Source: VAZQ01 sp963840535
Lineage (GTDB): Bacteria; Pseudomonadota; Alphaproteobacteria; Rhizobiales; Xanthobacteraceae
Assembly: GCA_963840535.1 (NCBI GenBank)
Contig: CAWIZJ010000007.1
Span: 47,913 to 111,912, forward strand
DNA: 64,000 nucleotides
Direction: 5' to 3'
Part shown: one piece after another, positions 27,915 through 36,569 of the stretch
How positions within the stretch are numbered: the first letter of the stretch is position 1
Layout: the number at the start of each line of letters is the position of its first letter
The notes under the pieces: model-generated
Told to the model about the DNA's origin: nothing
What the model saw: only the letters and a program-made list of their open reading frames with translations
Database searches by the model: none
Made by a program: the position numbers and the translations under genes

Positions 27915-28929
27915 ATGGCGGCCATTCTCGGATACATTCGCGGCGTCGCCGGCGCACTGGCCATCGGGTTCATCGTCGCCGTCGCGGCGCCTGCGGTCGC
28001 CCAGCAACCGCAGCAGGTGAACCCGACTGCAAGCGCGATACCGGAGGATCGGCTGCTGCAGGAGCTCGGGCGCATCGAGGGCCGCGGCACGCTTCCCGAC
28101 GTGAAGTCCAACGTGATCGAGCAGCCGGCCGGCCGCGACTGGCGCCGGTTCCATCAGGTCACGTTGCCCTGGATCGGTGCCATCGCCATCCTCGGCATGC
28201 TCGCCGTGCTGGTGGTGTTCTACCTGGTGCGTGGAATGGTGCGGATCGAAGCCGGCCGCTCCGGCCGCACGCTGGTGCGCTTCTCCTCGTTCGAGCGCAT
28301 GGTTCACTGGATGACGGCGACCTGCTTCATCATTCTCGCGATCTCCGGCCTCAACATCACGTTCGGCAAGCAGCTGCTGCTGCCGCTGATCGGTCCCGAG
28401 GCATTCACGGCATTTTCGCAATGGGCGAAGTACGCCCACAACTATCTGAGCTTCCCGTTCACGCTCGGAGTGGTGCTGATCTTCCTGATTTGGCTGGCCT
28501 GGAACTTTCCGAGCAGGCTCGATGTCCGCTGGGTGAAGGATGGCGGCGGCATCGTCGGCGACAAGCACCCGCCCGCCGATCGCTTCAATGCCGGCCAGAA
28601 GCTGATCTATTGGATCGTGGTGCTCGGCGGCGCCGCGGTGGCGGTGACCGGCTATATCCTGATGTTCCCGTTCTACGGCACCAGCATCGCCGGCATGCAG
28701 ATTGGCCCAGGTGATCCACGGCATCGTCGCGGTGCTGTTCGTCGCCGTGATGCTCGCCCACATCTATATCGGCACCATCGGCATGGAAGGCGCGTTCGAA
28801 TCGATGTGGGACGGAACGGTCGACGCCAACTGGGCGAAGGAGCACCACAGCCTGTGGGCGGAGAAGGAAGCCGCCAAGGGCCACGTCAGCCCGCCGCCGC
28901 CGCGCGGAAAGATGCAGCCCGCCGAGTAG
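27915..28929 (+). CDS. fdhC: Formate dehydrogenase gamma (cytochrome b556) subunit (one frameshift)
   Basis: With one extra G removed near 28706 this is a 337-residue membrane protein. It has an N-terminal signal-like segment ending VAQQ, a hydrophilic periplasmic stretch, and four helices (about residues 80-105, 140-160, 170-195 and 235-300). Heme ligands fit FERMVHWMTATCF and YAHNYLSF, and later VIHGIVAVLF. It takes electrons from FdhB to the quinone pool. AAGGAGA lies before the ATG at 27915. The C-terminus (KGHVSPPPPRG) is proline-rich. Confidence 0.9.
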
Positions 28930-28955
28930 CGCGCGCGCACAAATCAGGCACTGTC

Positions 28956-28992
28956 GACGTCGATGGCCGGGCTCGTCCCGGCCATCGACGTC
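28956..28992. repeat. Perfect 16-bp-stem hairpin after fdhC
   Basis: The arms GACGTCGATGGCCGGG (28956-28971) and CCCGGCCATCGACGTC (28977-28992) are perfect complements around a 5-base loop. It lies 27 bases after the fdhC stop and 80 bases before mobB. It has no T run, so it is more likely a dispersed REP-like element, related to the repeat at 5365-5469, than a Rho-independent terminator. Confidence 0.75.
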
Positions 28993-29072
28993 CATCGGTG
29001 CTCGCCTGCCGCGAGCGCTCGTCGGCGCCAAGTCGGCTGCAGGACGTCGGCGACACCTGTTATCATGCCGTC

Positions 29073-29600
29073 ATGCGTATCATCGGCCTCGCCGGCTGGA
29101 GCGGCTCCGGAAAGACAACGCTGCTCACCAGAGTGATCCCCCGCCTGGTGGCGCGCGGGCTGCGGGTCTCGACCCTCAAGCACGCCCATCACGCCTTCGA
29201 TATCGATCAGCCGGGCAAGGATTCGCACAGCCATCGCATGGCGGGTGCGACCGAGGTCCTCGTCGGGGCTGCCAGCCGCTGGGCTCTGGTGCACGAGCTG
29301 CGCGGCGAGGCCGAGCCGACGCTCGCCGCGCTGCTGCGCAAGCTCGCTGCGGTCGATCTCGTGCTGGTCGAGGGCTACAAGCGCGAGCCGCACCCCAAGC
29401 TCGAGGTCTACCGCGCCGCAGTCGGCAAGCCGCTGCTTCATCCCGACGATCCCGCCATCGTCGCCGTGGCCGCGGACGAGCCACTGCCTCGAGCGCGCGT
29501 CCCTGTCGTCGATCTCGACGACATCGAGCGCATCGCCGATCTCCTGCTCCGCCACGCCGCCCCGCTCGAGGCCGTGCTCACGCTCGTGGAGCAGCGGTGA
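29073..29600 (+). CDS. mobB: Molybdopterin-guanine dinucleotide synthesis protein B
   Basis: This 175-residue GTP-binding protein has the P-loop GWSGSGKTTLL at residues 8-18, followed by STLKHAHHAFDIDQPGKDS, the MobB signature, and VDLVLVEGYKREPHPKLEV. It assists MobA in making bis-MGD for FdhA. The ATG at 29073 gives MRIIGLAGW. Its TGA overlaps the ATG of moeA, so the two are translationally coupled. Confidence 0.92.
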   Translation: MRIIGLAGWSGSGKTTLLTRVIPRLVARGLRVSTLKHAHHAFDIDQPGKDSHSHRMAGATEVLVGAASRWALVHELRGEAEPTLAALLRKLAAVDLVLVEGYKREPHPKLEVYRAAVGKPLLHPDDPAIVAVAADEPLPRARVPVVDLDDIERIADLLLRHAAPLEAVLTLVEQR

Positions 29601-30876
29601 TGGCCCAGCTCAGCGACGACTGCTTCGCGTTCGCCGGCCCGCTGCTTCCGGTCGACGAGGTCGAGCGCATCATCCGCCAGCGGGTGGCGCCCGGTCGGCG
29701 AGATCGAGCGCGTCACCCTCGCCGCCGCGGGCGGGCGTGTGCTGGCGGCCGACGTGTCGGCGCCCATCGATCTGCCGCCGTTCGACAACTCCGCGGTCGA
29801 CGGCTATGCGGTACGCCATGCCGGTCTGGACCCCGCGAGCGCGACGCGGCTCGCGGTCGTCGAGCGCGTGACCGCAGGCCGCGCGGCGCTGCGGCCGCTG
29901 GCGGAACGGGAGGCGATCCGCATCTTCACCGGCGCTCCCATGCCCGAGGGCGCCGACACCGTGTTCATGCAGGAGGACGTCGAGGTCGACGGCGGAGTGG
30001 TGATCGTGCCGCCGGGGCTCGCGCGCGGCGCCAATCGCCGGCTCGCCGGAGAGGACGTGCGCGCAGGCTCGATCGTGCTGCCGGCGGGACGCCGGCTCGC
30101 CGCCCAGGACGTGGCGCTGGCGGCGGCGATGGGGCTGACCGGGCTCGCGGTGCGCCGGCGTGTCCGCGTCGCGATGTTCTCGACCGGTGACGAGATCGTC
30201 GAGCCGGGAACGTTGCGCCTCGGACCGGCGGTGTTCGATGCCAACCGCTACCTGATCGCCGGGCTGATCGAGCGTCTCGGCGGCGCCCCCACCGATCTCG
30301 GCATCCTGCCCGACGATCCGCGAGACGCTGGCGCGAGCGATCGCGGGCGCCGCCGCGCATCACGATCTGGTGGTGACCTCGGGCGGGGTGTCGACGGGTG
30401 AAGCCGACCATGTGCGCCATGCGGTGGAGCGCATCGGCCGGCTCGTATTCTGGCGCGTCGCAATCAAGCCGGGCCGGCCGGTGGCCATGGGCATCGTTCC
30501 GGGGTCGAGCCCGGGTGCCAATGCCGCCTTCGTCGGGCTGCCGGGCAACCCGGCCGCGGTGTACGTCACCTTCGCGCGGGTGGTGCGCCCGCTGCTGCTG
30601 CGTCTCGCCGGCGCCGACGCCGCCCCGCTCATGGGCCTGCCGGTGCGGGCAGCTTTTCCCTACCGGAAAAAGACCGGCCGCCGGGAGTATGTGCGGGTGA
30701 AGCTCGTGCGTGCCCCCGACGGCGTGGTCGAGGCGGTCAAGCACGCCCAGGAAGGTGCCGGTGTCATAACCTCGCTCACCGAGACCGACGGTCTGGTCGA
30801 GCTCGCGGAAGACGTAACGACCGTCGAGACGGGCTCGACGGTCGAGTTCTTGTCCTACGCTGCGCTGGTCGGATGA
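29600..30876 (+). CDS. moeA: Molybdopterin molybdotransferase (two frameshifts)
   Basis: Removing one extra C near 29692 and another near 30320 gives a 424-residue canonical MoeA. It shows IDLPPFDNSAVDGYAVR, IRIFTGAPMPEGADTVFMQE, FSTGDEIVEPG, TSGGVSTGEADHV (the MPT/active-site loop) and GLPGNPAAVYVTF. It inserts molybdate into adenylated molybdopterin in the cytoplasm. It is the third MoeA-family gene in the window and the most standard one. It overlaps mobB. Confidence 0.9.
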
Positions 30877-30999
30877 TCACATGCGGACGCCGGAGGTAGT
30901 GTATGCGTTCCCGACCGGCTGTTGCATGCCGTTGAGGACGACGAAGGCGCCGAACGCGATCACTGCGGCGGCGATGCAGGCGACGACGAAACTCTTCAT
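30877..30999 (-). CDS. 40-residue membrane microprotein
   Basis: This short frame encodes MKSFVVACIAAAVIAFGAF, a single membrane-spanning helix, then LNGMQQPVGNAYTTSGVRM. AGGGGA lies about 8 bases before the ATG on the minus strand. I recall small proteins of the same pattern (MKSF start, TTSGVR-type end) in Bradyrhizobium-like genomes, so I consider it a real gene. It is convergent with moeA, whose stop it directly abuts, and it lies 84 bases downstream of mobA on the same strand. Its function is unknown. Confidence 0.65.
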   Translation of the reverse strand: MKSFVVACIAAAVIAFGAFVVLNGMQQPVGNAYTTSGVRM

Positions 31000-31083
31000 G
31001 GTGCGTTCCCCTGGTTCTGGCGGACACTATACATCAGGGACGGTTTCGCCGCGAGCGAGATCATCGTAGGAGGTTGGTAGGGG

Positions 31084-31755
31084 TCAGGCTCCCGCTCGAG
31101 CGCGTTCTTTGGGATCAGGGTCCGGGGCGCCGCCGGCATCGCCTTGCTGCGCCGCAATACGGGCGGCCTCGGCGGCGTCTGCCGGGGTGTTGACGTTGAA
31201 GAACGGATCGATCGGCGCTGCCGGCCACTCCGCGATTGCGACCCCGTGACGCGCGGTCCAGATCTCGATCTTGCGCAGGTGCTGCTCGACCAGTGCCGCG
31301 CGCAGATCCTCGCGCAGCGCCACCGGCCACAGGCCGACCACAGGGTGCCGCCATTCGCCGGAGCGCGCGCAGGCGAGCGGAGCCCCGGCGGCCGTGCGCG
31401 CGCGCGATAGCCGCTCGACCAGGTCCGGCGGCAGAAACGGACAATCGCCCGGCACGCTCACGATATCTGCGATCTCGCGCCGGTGTGCCGCCGCCCAATC
31501 GAGCCCGGCCAGGATGCCGGCGAGCGGCCCGGCGAAATCCGGCACCGAGTCCGCGACGACCGGCAGGCCGGTGTCGGCGAAGCGCGAGGGATCGCCGTTG
31601 GCGTTGAGAATGACGCATGCACATTGGGGGACGAGCCGCGCCAGCACCCGCTCGAGGATGGTCTTGTCGCCGAGGCGGGTGCGGGCCTTGTCACCACCGC
31701 CCATGCGCCGCGCCAGGCCACCGGCAAGGACGACGCCGAGGGTCGTCTCAATCAT
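31084..31755 (-). CDS. mobA: Molybdenum cofactor guanylyltransferase
   Basis: This 223-residue nucleotidyltransferase transfers GMP to molybdopterin to form MGD. It has the N-terminal GVVLAGGLARRMGGGDKA loop, then VPGDCPFLPPDLVERL with the metal-binding Asp, and FFNVNTPAD near the end. I chose the ATG at 31755, which overlaps the fdhD end by 8 bases, over the 31803 extension. It is the second-to-last gene of a long minus-strand run that begins at tupB. Confidence 0.93.
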   Translation of the reverse strand: MIETTLGVVLAGGLARRMGGGDKARTRLGDKTILERVLARLVPQCACVILNANGDPSRFADTGLPVVADSVPDFAGPLAGILAGLDWAAAHRREIADIVSVPGDCPFLPPDLVERLSRARTAAGAPLACARSGEWRHPVVGLWPVALREDLRAALVEQHLRKIEIWTARHGVAIAEWPAAPIDPFFNVNTPADAAEAARIAAQQGDAGGAPDPDPKERARAGA

Positions 31756-32632
31756 CGTGCACCGCCGCCTTGCGCCGGTGCCGGGCGCTCTCCTCCTCGA
31801 CAAAGCGCAGGTCCTGGTCGAACACGATGCGCTGCTCGCCGGCGAGCGCCACGAAACGCTTGCCGCGCGCGCGCCCGATCAGCGTGAGGTTGGCCTTGCG
31901 CGCCAGCTCCACGCCCCAGGCGGTGAAGCCCGAACGCGAGACCAGGATCGGGATGCCCATGCGCACGGTCTTGATCACCATCTCCGAGGTGAGCCGGCCG
32001 GTGGTGTAGAAGAGCTTGTCGTGGGGCGGCACGCGCTGCTCGAACATCCATCCCGCGATCTTGTCGACGGCGTTGTGGCGGCCGACATCTTCCATGTAGA
32101 CCAGCGGCTTGTCCTCCCGCGCCAGCACGCAGCCGTGGATGGCGCCGGCCTCCAGGTAGAGCGACGGCGTAGTGTTGATCGTGTGGGTGAGCGCGTAGAG
32201 CCACGAGGTGCGCAGCTCCGCCGGCGGCAGCGTCACGTCCTCCAGCGCTTCCATGAGGTCGCCGAACACCGTGCCCTGGGCGCAGCCCGAAGTCTGCACC
32301 TTCTTCTTCAGCTTCTTCTCGTAATTCGTCTTGCGCTCGGTACGCACGACCACGACCGCGAGCTCCTCGTCGTAATCGACAGCGGTGACCACGTCGTCGG
32401 GCCTGAGCATGTGCTGGTTGAGCAGATAGCCGAGCGCGAGATATTCCGGGTAGTCGTTGATGGTCATCGCCGTCACGATCTCCTGCGCGTTGAGGAAGAT
32501 CGTGAGCGCGCGCTCGACCGTCACCCGGGTCTCGATCGCCTGGCCGGTCTGGTCGACGCCGGCGACGCGCTCGGTCAGCCGCGGGTCGAGCGGATCGGGG
32601 CGGATGATGTAGTCTTTGCTCGGAGCGCCCAT
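31748..32632 (-). CDS. fdhD: Formate dehydrogenase accessory sulfurtransferase FdhD
   Basis: This protein of about 294 residues fits FdhD, which moves sulfur from IscS to the bis-MGD cofactor to activate formate dehydrogenase. It shows ERALTIFLNAQEIVTAMTIN, DYPEYLALGYLLNQHML, EDVGRHNAVDKIAGWMF and TTGRLTSEMVIKTVRMG. The loop that carries the CxxC pair in E. coli FdhD reads SGCAQGTVFG here, with a single cysteine. The start could be 32653 or 32632; I prefer 32632 (MGAPSKDYII). Confidence 0.93.
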   Translation of the reverse strand: MGAPSKDYIIRPDPLDPRLTERVAGVDQTGQAIETRVTVERALTIFLNAQEIVTAMTINDYPEYLALGYLLNQHMLRPDDVVTAVDYDEELAVVVVRTERKTNYEKKLKKKVQTSGCAQGTVFGDLMEALEDVTLPPAELRTSWLYALTHTINTTPSLYLEAGAIHGCVLAREDKPLVYMEDVGRHNAVDKIAGWMFEQRVPPHDKLFYTTGRLTSEMVIKTVRMGIPILVSRSGFTAWGVELARKANLTLIGRARGKRFVALAGEQRIVFDQDLRFVEEESARHRRKAAVHDD

Positions 32633-32680
32633 TGTCGGCCGTAATGTATGCAATCGTCATCGCTCGCGAAAGCGGGCGAT

Positions 32681-33451
32681 CTACCCCGGCAGGAACGCGC
32701 TGGCGCCGGTCGCGGTATCGGTCAGCTGCTCCACCGGCGCGCTGGTAGAGCTCCTCGAGCTGCCCGCGGGTGAGCACGCTGCCCACTGGGCCTTCGGCGA
32801 TGCGCGCGCCGGCGCGCAGGAGATAGGCGCGGTCGGCGGCGCGCAAGCGCGTGGTTGGGATCGTGGGTGGTGAACAGCACGCCGTGGCCTGCGCGCGGCG
32901 AGTGCGCGCATCTCGCGCATGACCTTGCCCTGGTTGCCGAAGTCGAGGCTCGCGGTCGGCTCGTCGAGCACCACGAACTGCGGCTCCTGCGCCAGGGCGC
33001 GGGCGAGCAGGACGAGTTGCCGCTCGCCGCCCGAGATCATGGTGTAGGGGCGCGGCGCCAGCTGCGCGATGCCGAACTGTCCGAGGACGCGCTCCGCCAC
33101 CGCGCGGTCGCGCGCCGAGGGCCGGCTGAACAGATTGCCGTGCGCGGTGCGGCCCATCAGCACCACGCTCTCGACGGTGAAGGCGAAGGTCGGCACGTGC
33201 ACCTGCGGCACATAGGCGAGCAGGCGGGCGCGCTCGCGGAGCGGGATCGTGGTCAGCGAGCGCGATCCGATCGCGACCTCGCCGGCCTTGGGCGCGAGGA
33301 TGCCGAGCAGTGTCTTGAGCAGCGTGGTCTTGCCGCCGCCGTTGGGGCCGAGCAGGGCCAGGACCTCGCCCTGCTCCAGCGCCACGTCGAGCCCGCGGCC
33401 GACCACGCGGTCGCTGTAGCCGATGGTGAGATCGCGGCCGGCGAGGGTCAT
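32681..33451 (-). CDS. ABC transporter ATP-binding protein, FecE/MolC type (internal frameshifts)
   Basis: This ATPase has Walker A GPNGGGKTT (about residue 35), the signature MISGGERQLVLLARAL and Walker B FVVLDEPTASLD. Between about 32900 and 32740 the frame is lost at three places and then regained. The correct readings GHGVLFTTHDPNHAL and RAADRAYLLRAGARIAEG lie in the other frames, while the end PVEQLTDTATGASAFLPG is in frame. After correction it is about 255 residues. It powers the BtuCD-type permease at 33468-34491 and belongs to a probable molybdate/tungstate importer. Confidence 0.85.
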   Translation of the reverse strand: MTLAGRDLTIGYSDRVVGRGLDVALEQGEVLALLGPNGGGKTTLLKTLLGILAPKAGEVAIGSRSLTTIPLRERARLLAYVPQVHVPTFAFTVESVVLMGRTAHGNLFSRPSARDRAVAERVLGQFGIAQLAPRPYTMISGGERQLVLLARALAQEPQFVVLDEPTASLDFGNQGKVMREMRALAARRPRRAVHHPRSQPRACAPPTAPISCAPARASPKAQWAACSPAGSSRSSTSAPVEQLTDTATGASAFLPG

Positions 33452-33467
33452 GGGGATCGGCGCTCGG

Positions 33468-34491
33468 TCATGACCAGGTCTTCTGCATGCCGGCGAGCAG
33501 CCAGATGAAGAACGGCGTGCCGATGACGGCGGTGAGGATCCCGAGCGGAATCTCGATCGGGGCCGCGGTACGCGCGAGCGTATCGATGAACAGGAGATAG
33601 CCGCCGCCGAGCAGGGCCGCGGTCGGAATGAGGCGCGGGAAGTCGGGCCCCACCAGCGCGCGCGCCAGATGCGGCACCACCAGCCCGACCCAGCCGATGA
33701 TGCCCGAGGTGGCGACGCTCGCCGAGGTCACCAGGGTGGCGGCGGCGACGATGGCGATGCGCAGCGGACCGGTGGCGAGCCCGAGCGCGCGCGCCTCGTC
33801 CTCCGGCAGCGACATGACGTTGAGCCGCCAGCGCAGTGCGAACAGGACGGCGGTGCCGAACGCGACCGGACCGAGGAGCGGAACGAGGTCGGCGGCGGTG
33901 GTGGCGGCGAGCGAGCCAAGCAGCCAGAACGTCATCGCAGGCAGCTGGTTGTAGGGATCGGCGAGATACTTGACGAGCCCGACGCCGGCGCCGAGCAGGG
34001 CGCCGATCACCACGCCGGCGAGCACCAGCACCAGGATCGGATCGCGCGACTGCAGCAGCGAGCCGATCACGTAGACAGCGGCGACTGCCAAAAGCCCGCC
34101 GGCGAAGGCCAGCGCCTCGATGCCGATGACTCCGAGCGAGAAATAGATGCCGAGCACGGCCCCGAGCGCCGCACCCGAGGAGGCGCCGAGGATGTCGGGC
34201 GAGACCAGCGGATTGCGAAACAGGCCCTGGAACGCCGTGCCTGCCACCGCGAGCGCGGCGCCGACCATGAGCGCGGCCGCGACGCGCGGCCCGCGCACCA
34301 GCAGCACCACGTTCTCGACCGCGGGCGATGCCGTGGTCGGCCGTCCGGTCAAGCGCGCCGCCAGCACCTCGATGAGCTCGGCGAGGCTGACCGGATAGCG
34401 CCCGACGGTGAAGGCGACGAGGAGGCCGAGCATGAGCACGGCCAGCGCAACGAGCGAGGCCGGGCAGGAAGCGCCGGGTCATCGGCGCCAT
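33468..34491 (-). CDS. FecCD/BtuC-type ABC permease (one frameshift)
   Basis: Correcting one base near 34455 joins the start MAPMTRRFLPGLA to the long frame, giving 340 residues with about ten membrane helices. It has the family core GTAFQGLFRNPLVSPDILGA and SGIIGWVGLVVPHLARALVG, typical of FecCD permeases for siderophores, B12 or, in MolBCA, molybdate. The ATG at 34491 overlaps the upstream stop by one base. The neighbours (molbindin, ModA, TupABC, FdhD, MobA) point to molybdate or tungstate rather than iron. Confidence 0.88.
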
Positions 34492-35519
34492 CAATCCCGG
34501 CCTGCCAGCACGCGCTCGAGCTGCGCATCGCTCATCTGCACGTGATAGAAGCGCGCGTAGAATTCGCGCGTCAGCGCCCTCAGGTCCTCCGGGAACAGGT
34601 CCGGGTAGAGGATCTTCGCGAGCCACCACAGGCCGATCAGCCGGTTGACGCAGGGCGGGAAGTCGACCCAGCCGAACGGCAGCTTGGGGGAGAGGTGCAC
34701 GCGCCCGTCGCGCACCGCCTTGACCGGCGCCCACGCCGGGTCGCTGCGCACGCCGGCCGCGAAATCGAGGTCGATGGTGATGACGACATCGGGATTCCAC
34801 AGCAGAACCTGCTCGATCGATACGCTGGCGAGGCCGCCGCGCGTCTCCCCGGCGACGTTGCGAGCCATGAGCTCGATGGTCTCGACGTTGATCGAGCCGC
34901 CGAGCCCGGTCTCCAGCCCGCGCGGGCCGCGCGCGTAGTAGACCCGCGGGCGGGAGCTTCCCGGGATCGCCGCGATCCGGCCGGTGATGGTCCCGATCGT
35001 CGCCTCGGCAAGGCGCGCAAGGCTTTCGCCCTGCTCGCGCCGCCCGATCAATGCGCCGAGGGTGCGGTAGCTCTGCGCAGTGCCGTCGAAGCGGCCGTCG
35101 AGCAGCGCATAGGGGATGCCGGTCTGCTGCTGCACGCGCTCGGCGAGGGAGACGTAGGTCTTGTTGATGCTGCCGACGTCGAGGATGAGGTCGGGTTTGA
35201 GCGCGAGCACGACCTCGAGATTGGCGGTGTTGCCGCGCCCGGTGATGCGGCCGACCTCCGGCCGGCTGCCGATGTCGGGCAGCAGGAACTCACGCTCCGC
35301 CGGCCTGTTGGCGCGCGGCCAGCCGATGAGGAGATCGGGGGCGAGCGTATAGGTGAGGATTGCGGCCGGCGGTCCCGCCGGAAACACGCGCGAAACAGTC
35401 GCCGGGACCGGCACCGTCCGCCCGGCGCCGTCGATCACCGCCGCGCCATGACTCGGGCGCGGCGCCAGCAGGGCGGCGGAAAGTCCGGCGACGGCCTGGC
35501 GGCGATTGAGCGCGATCAA
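34491..35519 (-). CDS. FecB/MolA-type substrate-binding protein
   Basis: This 342-residue binding protein starts most plausibly at a TTG (35517-35519) that overlaps the molbindin stop. It gives LNRRQAVAGLSAALLAPRPS, a short twin-arginine or Sec-like leader. The mature part has AVIDGAGRTVPVPATVSRVF, the family start of FecB-type proteins, and SIEQVLLWNPDVVITIDLDF in the second lobe. It is likely to capture the substrate for the permease and ATPase that follow; by context the substrate is molybdate or tungstate, as for H. influenzae MolA. A siderophore role cannot be excluded. Confidence 0.82.
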   Translation of the reverse strand: MIALNRRQAVAGLSAALLAPRPSHGAAVIDGAGRTVPVPATVSRVFPAGPPAAILTYTLAPDLLIGWPRANRPAEREFLLPDIGSRPEVGRITGRGNTANLEVVLALKPDLILDVGSINKTYVSLAERVQQQTGIPYALLDGRFDGTAQSYRTLGALIGRREQGESLARLAEATIGTITGRIAAIPGSSRPRVYYARGPRGLETGLGGSINVETIELMARNVAGETRGGLASVSIEQVLLWNPDVVITIDLDFAAGVRSDPAWAPVKAVRDGRVHLSPKLPFGWVDFPPCVNRLIGLWWLAKILYPDLFPEDLRALTREFYARFYHVQMSDAQLERVLAGRD

Positions 35520-35725
35520 ACCCCGATCATGACGTCGGACGCCTTGATGACGGCCCAAGCCTCGTCTCCAACCTTGAGGTCGAGATCGGCAACAGCTGCG
35601 TTCGTGATTGCGGACGTTATGACGATCCCGTTGCCGATGTCGATGCGAACATGCGACGTCGTCGTGCCCTTATTCACCTCGATTACTCTGCCCTTGAGTT
35701 GGTTGCGCGCACTCAGCTTCCTCAT
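35516..35725 (-). CDS. Molbindin (Mop/TOBE domain)
   Basis: This 69-residue protein is a single TOBE/Mop domain: MRKLSARNQLKGRVIEVNKG at the start, then THVRIDIGNG-like and VITSAITNAAVADLDLKVGD segments. Such molbindins bind molybdate or tungstate as hexamers and buffer the oxyanion in the cytoplasm. It lies 24 bases after modA and overlaps the start of the binding-protein gene, tying that transporter to Mo/W. Confidence 0.93.
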   Translation of the reverse strand: MRKLSARNQLKGRVIEVNKGTTTSHVRIDIGNGIVITSAITNAAVADLDLKVGDEAWAVIKASDVMIGV

Positions 35726-35749
35726 GGTGCCTTCCTCCGAGATCCCACT

Positions 35750-36568
35750 CTACTGCGGCAAGGCCGGCGCCGCGAAGCCGTATTTGGCGAGCACGCGCTG
35801 TCCTTCCGGGGAAAGTATGAACAGCGCGAATGCGTAGGCGCGCGGCGGGGCACCGGTCAGCACCGTCAGTCCGTAGTCGGCACCGACCGCCAGCTCGTCG
35901 GGCAGCGCCACGATCTGCTGGCCGGAATGCTGCTTCTGTGCCTCGCGCGCATTGGTGCAGTAGGTGAGGAAGATGTCGGCCTTGCCCTCGGCCACCAGCA
36001 TTCCGTAGACGGTCTGCCCCGCCGGCGCGGCCGGGCTGTTCGGTCCGCCGGTCAGCAGCAGCGCCTTCTTCTCCAGGGCTGCGAACGCACCGGGCTGCAG
36101 CCGGTCGGCCTTGCGGAACATCTCCCAGGCATAATCGCCGGCAGGGTCGGCGCGCGGTGTCGAGGTGCCGAGCTTGACCTCGGGGTCGAGCATGCGCTCG
36201 AGGAGCGTCGCGGGTGTGATCGCAAGTCCCGGCCGCACCAGTGCGCACAGCCGGTTGCGGGCGAACAGTACGACCGCGCCGCTCTTTCCCGCGCTCGCCA
36301 GCGCCTGTGGATGCTGCATGTTGGCGGAGGCGAACACCTCGGCGCGCGCCCCGCCCGCGATCTCGTCCTTGAGCGCGCCGGAGGGGCCGAACTTGGCCTG
36401 CACCTTATGGCCGGATGCGGCCTCGAATGCGGTCGCCACCTCGGTCAAGGCGGCGCGCAGGCTGCCGGCGGCGTGCAGCAGGACCGGCTCGGAAGCGAAG
36501 ACCGGGGTGGTCATGGTTGTGATCGCCGACAGCAGGACGGCTTCGGCGCGCCTTCGAACGTGGGCCAT
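35750..36568 (-). CDS. modA: Molybdate-type binding protein
   Basis: This 272-residue periplasmic protein has a leader ending PVFASEP and the ModA core: LHAAGSLRAALTEVATAFE, KFGPSGALKDEIAGGARAEVF and the later VYGMLVAEGKADIFLTYC. It binds molybdate or tungstate. No modB or modC accompanies it; it lies 1 base after tupA on the same strand. It may therefore deliver to TupBC or to the BtuCD-type importer. Confidence 0.9.
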   Translation of the reverse strand: MAHVRRRAEAVLLSAITTMTTPVFASEPVLLHAAGSLRAALTEVATAFEAASGHKVQAKFGPSGALKDEIAGGARAEVFASANMQHPQALASAGKSGAVVLFARNRLCALVRPGLAITPATLLERMLDPEVKLGTSTPRADPAGDYAWEMFRKADRLQPGAFAALEKKALLLTGGPNSPAAPAGQTVYGMLVAEGKADIFLTYCTNAREAQKQHSGQQIVALPDELAVGADYGLTVLTGAPPRAYAFALFILSPEGQRVLAKYGFAAPALPQ

Positions 36569-36569
36569 G

